Positions 61,401 to 64,000 of a stretch of DNA of 64,000 nt are shown here, piece after piece. The position numbers were made by a program, and so were the translations under genes. The stretch covers positions 1,302,001-1,366,000 of the forward strand of contig NZ_JAUSYK010000001.1 in the NCBI RefSeq assembly GCF_030816855.1, read 5' to 3'. Origin of the DNA: Arthrobacter sp. B3I4. Its GTDB lineage: Bacteria > Actinomycetota > Actinomycetes > Actinomycetales > Micrococcaceae. The notes under the pieces are model-generated. The model was not told where the DNA came from, ran no database searches, and was given only the letters and a program-made list of their open reading frames with translations. Numbering within the stretch: position 1 is the stretch's first letter; the number at the start of each line of letters is the position of its first letter.

Positions 61401-62612
61401 ATGGTCGAGGCTTTTCTTGTTGGCGGTGCCCGCACTCCGGTGGGCCGGTACGGCGGCGCGTTGTCCGCGGTCCGTCCCGACGACCTCGCGGCGCTGGTGG
61501 TCCGGGAAGCTGTGGCCCGCGCCGGCGTCGACCCCGACGCCATCGACGAGGTCATCCTGGGCAACGCCAACGGTGCCGGCGAGGAGAACCGCAACGTTGC
61601 CCGGATGGCGACCATCCTGGCCGGGTTGCCGCTGCACATCCCCGGCATCACCGTGAATCGGCTCTGCGCGTCCGGCCTCAGCGCGATCATCATGGCCAGC
61701 CAGATGATCAAGTCAGGCGCCGCGGACATCGTGATCGCCGGCGGCGTCGAGTCGATGAGCCGAGCCCCCTGGGTGCAGGAAAAGCCGCAGACCGCTTTCG
61801 CCAAACCGGGGCAGATCTTCGATACCTCTATCGGCTGGCGCTTCACCAACCCCCTGTTCCAGAAGGGCGAGCTTTCCCGCGGCGGCAAAATGACGTACTC
61901 CATGCCGGAAACCGCCGAGGAAGTGGCCCGGGTGGACGGCATCTCCCGCGAAGACGCCGACGCGTTCGCCGTCCGTTCGCACGAACGCTCCCTTGCCGCC
62001 ATCGCGGCCGGCCGTTTCGCCGACGAAATCGTGCCCGTCACCGTGAAGACACGCAAGGCCGAAACGGTCGTGGACACCGACGAAGGGCCCCGCGCCGGGA
62101 CCACCATGGACGTGCTCGCCAACCTGCGTCCCGTCGTCGCCGGCGGCTCGGTGGTCACCGCCGGGAACTCCTCCACGCTGAACGACGGCGCCTCCGCGAT
62201 CATCGTCGCCTCGGAAGCCGCCATCCAGAAACTCGGCCTCACCCCGCGCGCCCGGATCATCGACGGCGCCTCCGCCGGCTGCGAACCGGAGATTATGGGC
62301 ATCGGGCCGGTCCCGGCCACCCAGAAGGTACTGGCCCGGACCGGGCTCGGCGTCGGGGACCTCGGCGCCGTCGAGCTCAACGAAGCGTTCGCGACCCAGT
62401 CCCTGGCCACCATGCGGCGGCTCGGCCTGGACCCGGAGATCGTGAACCGCGACGGCGGCGCGATCTCCCTCGGACACCCGCTCGGCTCGTCAGGGTCACG
62501 GCTGGCCATCACCCTGCTGGGCCGGATGGAGCGCGAGGACGCCAGAATCGGCCTCGCCACCATGTGCATCGGCGTCGGGCAGGGCACCGCAATGCTGCTG
62601 GAGCGCGTCTGA
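61401..62612 (+). CDS. Thiolase (acetyl-CoA / 3-oxoadipyl-CoA acyltransferase)
   Basis: A 403-residue thiolase. The acylated cysteine motif is VNRLCASGLSAIIMASQMI (Cys near residue 90). GGVESMSRAPWV, NEAFATQS, GGAISLGHPLGSSG (catalytic His) and a final TMCIGVGQG (second Cys) are all present. It is the first gene of an operon with an enoyl-CoA hydratase and a 3-hydroxyacyl-CoA dehydrogenase. It probably does the last step of phenylacetate or fatty-acid degradation; PaaJ/PcaF is likely but not proven. The ATG at 61401 follows GAAGGA. Confidence 0.92.
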   Translation: MVEAFLVGGARTPVGRYGGALSAVRPDDLAALVVREAVARAGVDPDAIDEVILGNANGAGEENRNVARMATILAGLPLHIPGITVNRLCASGLSAIIMASQMIKSGAADIVIAGGVESMSRAPWVQEKPQTAFAKPGQIFDTSIGWRFTNPLFQKGELSRGGKMTYSMPETAEEVARVDGISREDADAFAVRSHERSLAAIAAGRFADEIVPVTVKTRKAETVVDTDEGPRAGTTMDVLANLRPVVAGGSVVTAGNSSTLNDGASAIIVASEAAIQKLGLTPRARIIDGASAGCEPEIMGIGPVPATQKVLARTGLGVGDLGAVELNEAFATQSLATMRRLGLDPEIVNRDGGAISLGHPLGSSGSRLAITLLGRMEREDARIGLATMCIGVGQGTAMLLERV

Positions 62613-63475
62613 TGGCGGACCAGCCCGGCGGACTCGACGCCGAGGGATTCGGAACACTGCTGGTGGAAGAACGTGCGGACCGGCTGGTGGTGCGCCTCAA
62701 CCGCCCCGAGGTCCGGAACGCCATCGACCAGCAGATGGTCGACGAACTGCACCGCGTCTGCGCGTACCTCGAACAAACGCCAAAGGTGCTCATTCTTGCC
62801 GGTGCCGACGGCGTGTTCGCCTCCGGTGCCGACATCGCCCAGCTGCGCGAGCGACGGCGCGATGACGCACTGCAGGGGATCAACTCGACCATCTTCGTCC
62901 GCATCGCGAAGCTGCCGATGCCCGTTATCGCCGCTCTGGATGGTTTCTGCCTCGGCGGCGGCGCCGAGCTCGCCTACGCGGCCGACTTCCGGATCGGCAC
63001 GCCCGGTATCCGGATCGGCAACCCCGAGACCGGCCTGGGCATCCTGGCTGCTGCCGGGGCCAGTTGGCGGCTCAAGGAACTGGTGGGGGAGCCGGTAGCC
63101 AAGGAAATCCTGCTGGCCGGCGCGGTGCTCCGTGCCGACCGGGCCCTCGCCGTCGGCCTTGTCACCGAGATCCACGAACCCGCGCAGCTGATCGACGCCG
63201 CCCACGCCCTGGCTGACCGGATCGGCCGGCAGGATCCTCTCGCTGTCCGCATCACCAAGTCCGTGTTCCACGCCCCGGCCGAGTCGCACCCGCTGATTGA
63301 CCAGCTGGCGCAGGGCATCCTCTTTGAATCCCAGGCCAAGTTCGACCGCATGCAGGCCTTCCTGGACCGGAAGACCGACAAGAAAACGGACAAAAAGGCA
63401 GCAGAAAAGGCCGACAACGCAACTGACAGCAAGTCAGCTAGTACGCCAGAGCAGAACCCGGACCGGAAGAAGTAG
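62612..63475 (+). CDS. Enoyl-CoA hydratase/isomerase family protein
   Basis: A 287-residue crotonase-fold enzyme. Oxyanion-hole motifs are ADGVFASGADIAQLRERR and ALDGFCLGGGAELAYAADFRIG, with catalytic-Glu regions in NPETGLGILAAAGAS. The fold ends near residue 258. The remaining 30 residues are a Lys/Asp-rich tail (DRKTDKKTDKKAAEKADN) not seen in typical members. The ATG overlaps the thiolase stop by one base. It is PaaF-like in context. Confidence 0.9.
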   Translation: MADQPGGLDAEGFGTLLVEERADRLVVRLNRPEVRNAIDQQMVDELHRVCAYLEQTPKVLILAGADGVFASGADIAQLRERRRDDALQGINSTIFVRIAKLPMPVIAALDGFCLGGGAELAYAADFRIGTPGIRIGNPETGLGILAAAGASWRLKELVGEPVAKEILLAGAVLRADRALAVGLVTEIHEPAQLIDAAHALADRIGRQDPLAVRITKSVFHAPAESHPLIDQLAQGILFESQAKFDRMQAFLDRKTDKKTDKKAAEKADNATDSKSASTPEQNPDRKK

Positions 63476-63477
63476 AC

Positions 63478-64000
63478 ATGAGCAACCCCGAACTCCCCGC
63501 GAACAGTCCCGGCGCCGCCCTTCCCGACTCCGTCGGGGTGCTCGGCGGCGGCCGGATGGGCGCCGGTATCGCCCACGCCTTCCTCATCAACGGTGCCAGC
63601 GTCCTCGTCGTGGAACGCGACGAACAGTCAGCGGAGGCAGCCCGTGAGCGCGTGGAGTCCGCGGCGGCCAAGAGCATTGAGCGGGGTGCCACCGACGGTA
63701 ACCTCGACGAAATGGTTTCCCGGCTGGCCGTGACCGTGGATTACGACGACTTCAAAGACCGGCAGCTGGTGATCGAGGCCGTGCCCGAGGATTGGAACCT
63801 CAAAGTGGCCTCCCTGCGCGGCATCGAGGATCGGCTGGCGCCGGACGCGTACCTTGCCTCCAACACCTCGTCACTGTCGGTCAACGGCCTGGCGCGCGAG
63901 CTGAGGCGGCCGCAAAACTTCCTGGGTTTGCACTTCTTCAACCCGGTCCCGGCGTCCACATTGATCGAGGTAGTGCTCGGCGAGCAGACGTCCGAGGCCC
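63478..64000 (+). CDS. 3-hydroxyacyl-CoA dehydrogenase (5' part, leaves the window)
   Basis: 174 residues are visible. The Rossmann motif VGVLGGGRMGAGIAHAFLING is followed by VIEAVPEDWNLKVASLRGIE. ASNTSSLSVNGLA and FLGLHFFNPVPASTLIEVV come next, with the catalytic His in HFFNP. It starts two bases after the enoyl-CoA hydratase stop, so it is the third gene of the operon. It oxidises 3-hydroxyacyl-CoA with NAD+; PaaH-like is the most probable. Confidence 0.93.
   Translation, partial: MSNPELPANSPGAALPDSVGVLGGGRMGAGIAHAFLINGASVLVVERDEQSAEAARERVESAAAKSIERGATDGNLDEMVSRLAVTVDYDDFKDRQLVIEAVPEDWNLKVASLRGIEDRLAPDAYLASNTSSLSVNGLARELRRPQNFLGLHFFNPVPASTLIEVVLGEQTSEA

Noticed and set aside
61358..63289. 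643-residue antisense frame opposite the thiolase and hydratase genes
   Set aside because: No recognisable motifs, Ser/Arg/Ala-rich composition, and both sense genes are unambiguous.

Overview
The window is high-GC DNA from the chromosome of an actinobacterium, most likely an Arthrobacter or Pseudarthrobacter relative (Micrococcaceae). The evidence is a BldC-type regulator followed by the actinobacterial ribosomal protein bS22, a topoisomerase I with a lysine-rich tail, Rex, a SigF/SigB-type sigma factor, a menaquinone cluster beside cytochrome c maturation genes, and many GTG/TTG starts with purine-rich ribosome binding sites. No rRNA, tRNA or CRISPR was seen.

Layout. 1-3.7 kb: sugar ABC importer (two permeases, divergent lipoprotein binding protein). 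3.8-5.7 kb: small membrane proteins and a stress-type sigma factor. 5.7-17.9 kb: nucleotide-heptose and glycosyltransferase cluster with GmhB, GmhA, two complete bifunctional HldE-like proteins, three GT9 heptosyltransferase-like enzymes, three other glycosyltransferases and an SDR. 17.4-21 kb: secreted protein/isochorismatase operon, zinc alcohol dehydrogenase, an unknown protein, a DUF2243 protein and a small acidic protein. 21-32.4 kb: topA, an AbiEi/DUF559-like orphan between two copies of a 70-bp hairpin repeat, SseB-like, Ppx/GppA, YCII plus ECF42-type sigma factor, proC, a HhH-GPD protein and TrkA/TrkH. 32.5-41.6 kb: AcuC, ArsR, gdhA, lactate oxidoreductase, DAHP synthase preceded by an aromatic-residue leader peptide and terminator, bldC, bS22, HAD phosphatase, glutaredoxin and rex. 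41.7-44 kb: two membrane proteins and YceI. 44.2-49.2 kb: phosphatase and the cytochrome c maturation genes tlpA/ccdA/resB/ccsB, with ccsB frameshifted. 49.2-52.7 kb: an accessory island with 114-bp tandem repeats, a second DUF559-type orphan, 44-bp repeats and an IS110 element. 52.7-59.6 kb: PLDc_N and DUF4229 proteins, menA/menE/menB, VOC and CPBP proteins, an amino-acid permease. 59.6-64 kb: repeats, CsbD, a pentapeptide-repeat protein and the start of a beta-oxidation or phenylacetate-type operon.

How it fits together. The heptose cluster appears to make ADP-D-glycero-D-manno-heptose without an HldD epimerase and to attach it to an unknown glycan, which is unusual for a Gram-positive. A partly palindromic motif (AGTAAGC-NNN-CT) recurs at six intergenic sites, each 53-78 bp before a start codon. 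These sites include those of the sigma factor, CsbD, the alcohol dehydrogenase operon and the sugar importer, which suggests a shared stress or nutrient regulon. Both orphan DUF559-type genes lie directly against hairpin repeat families.
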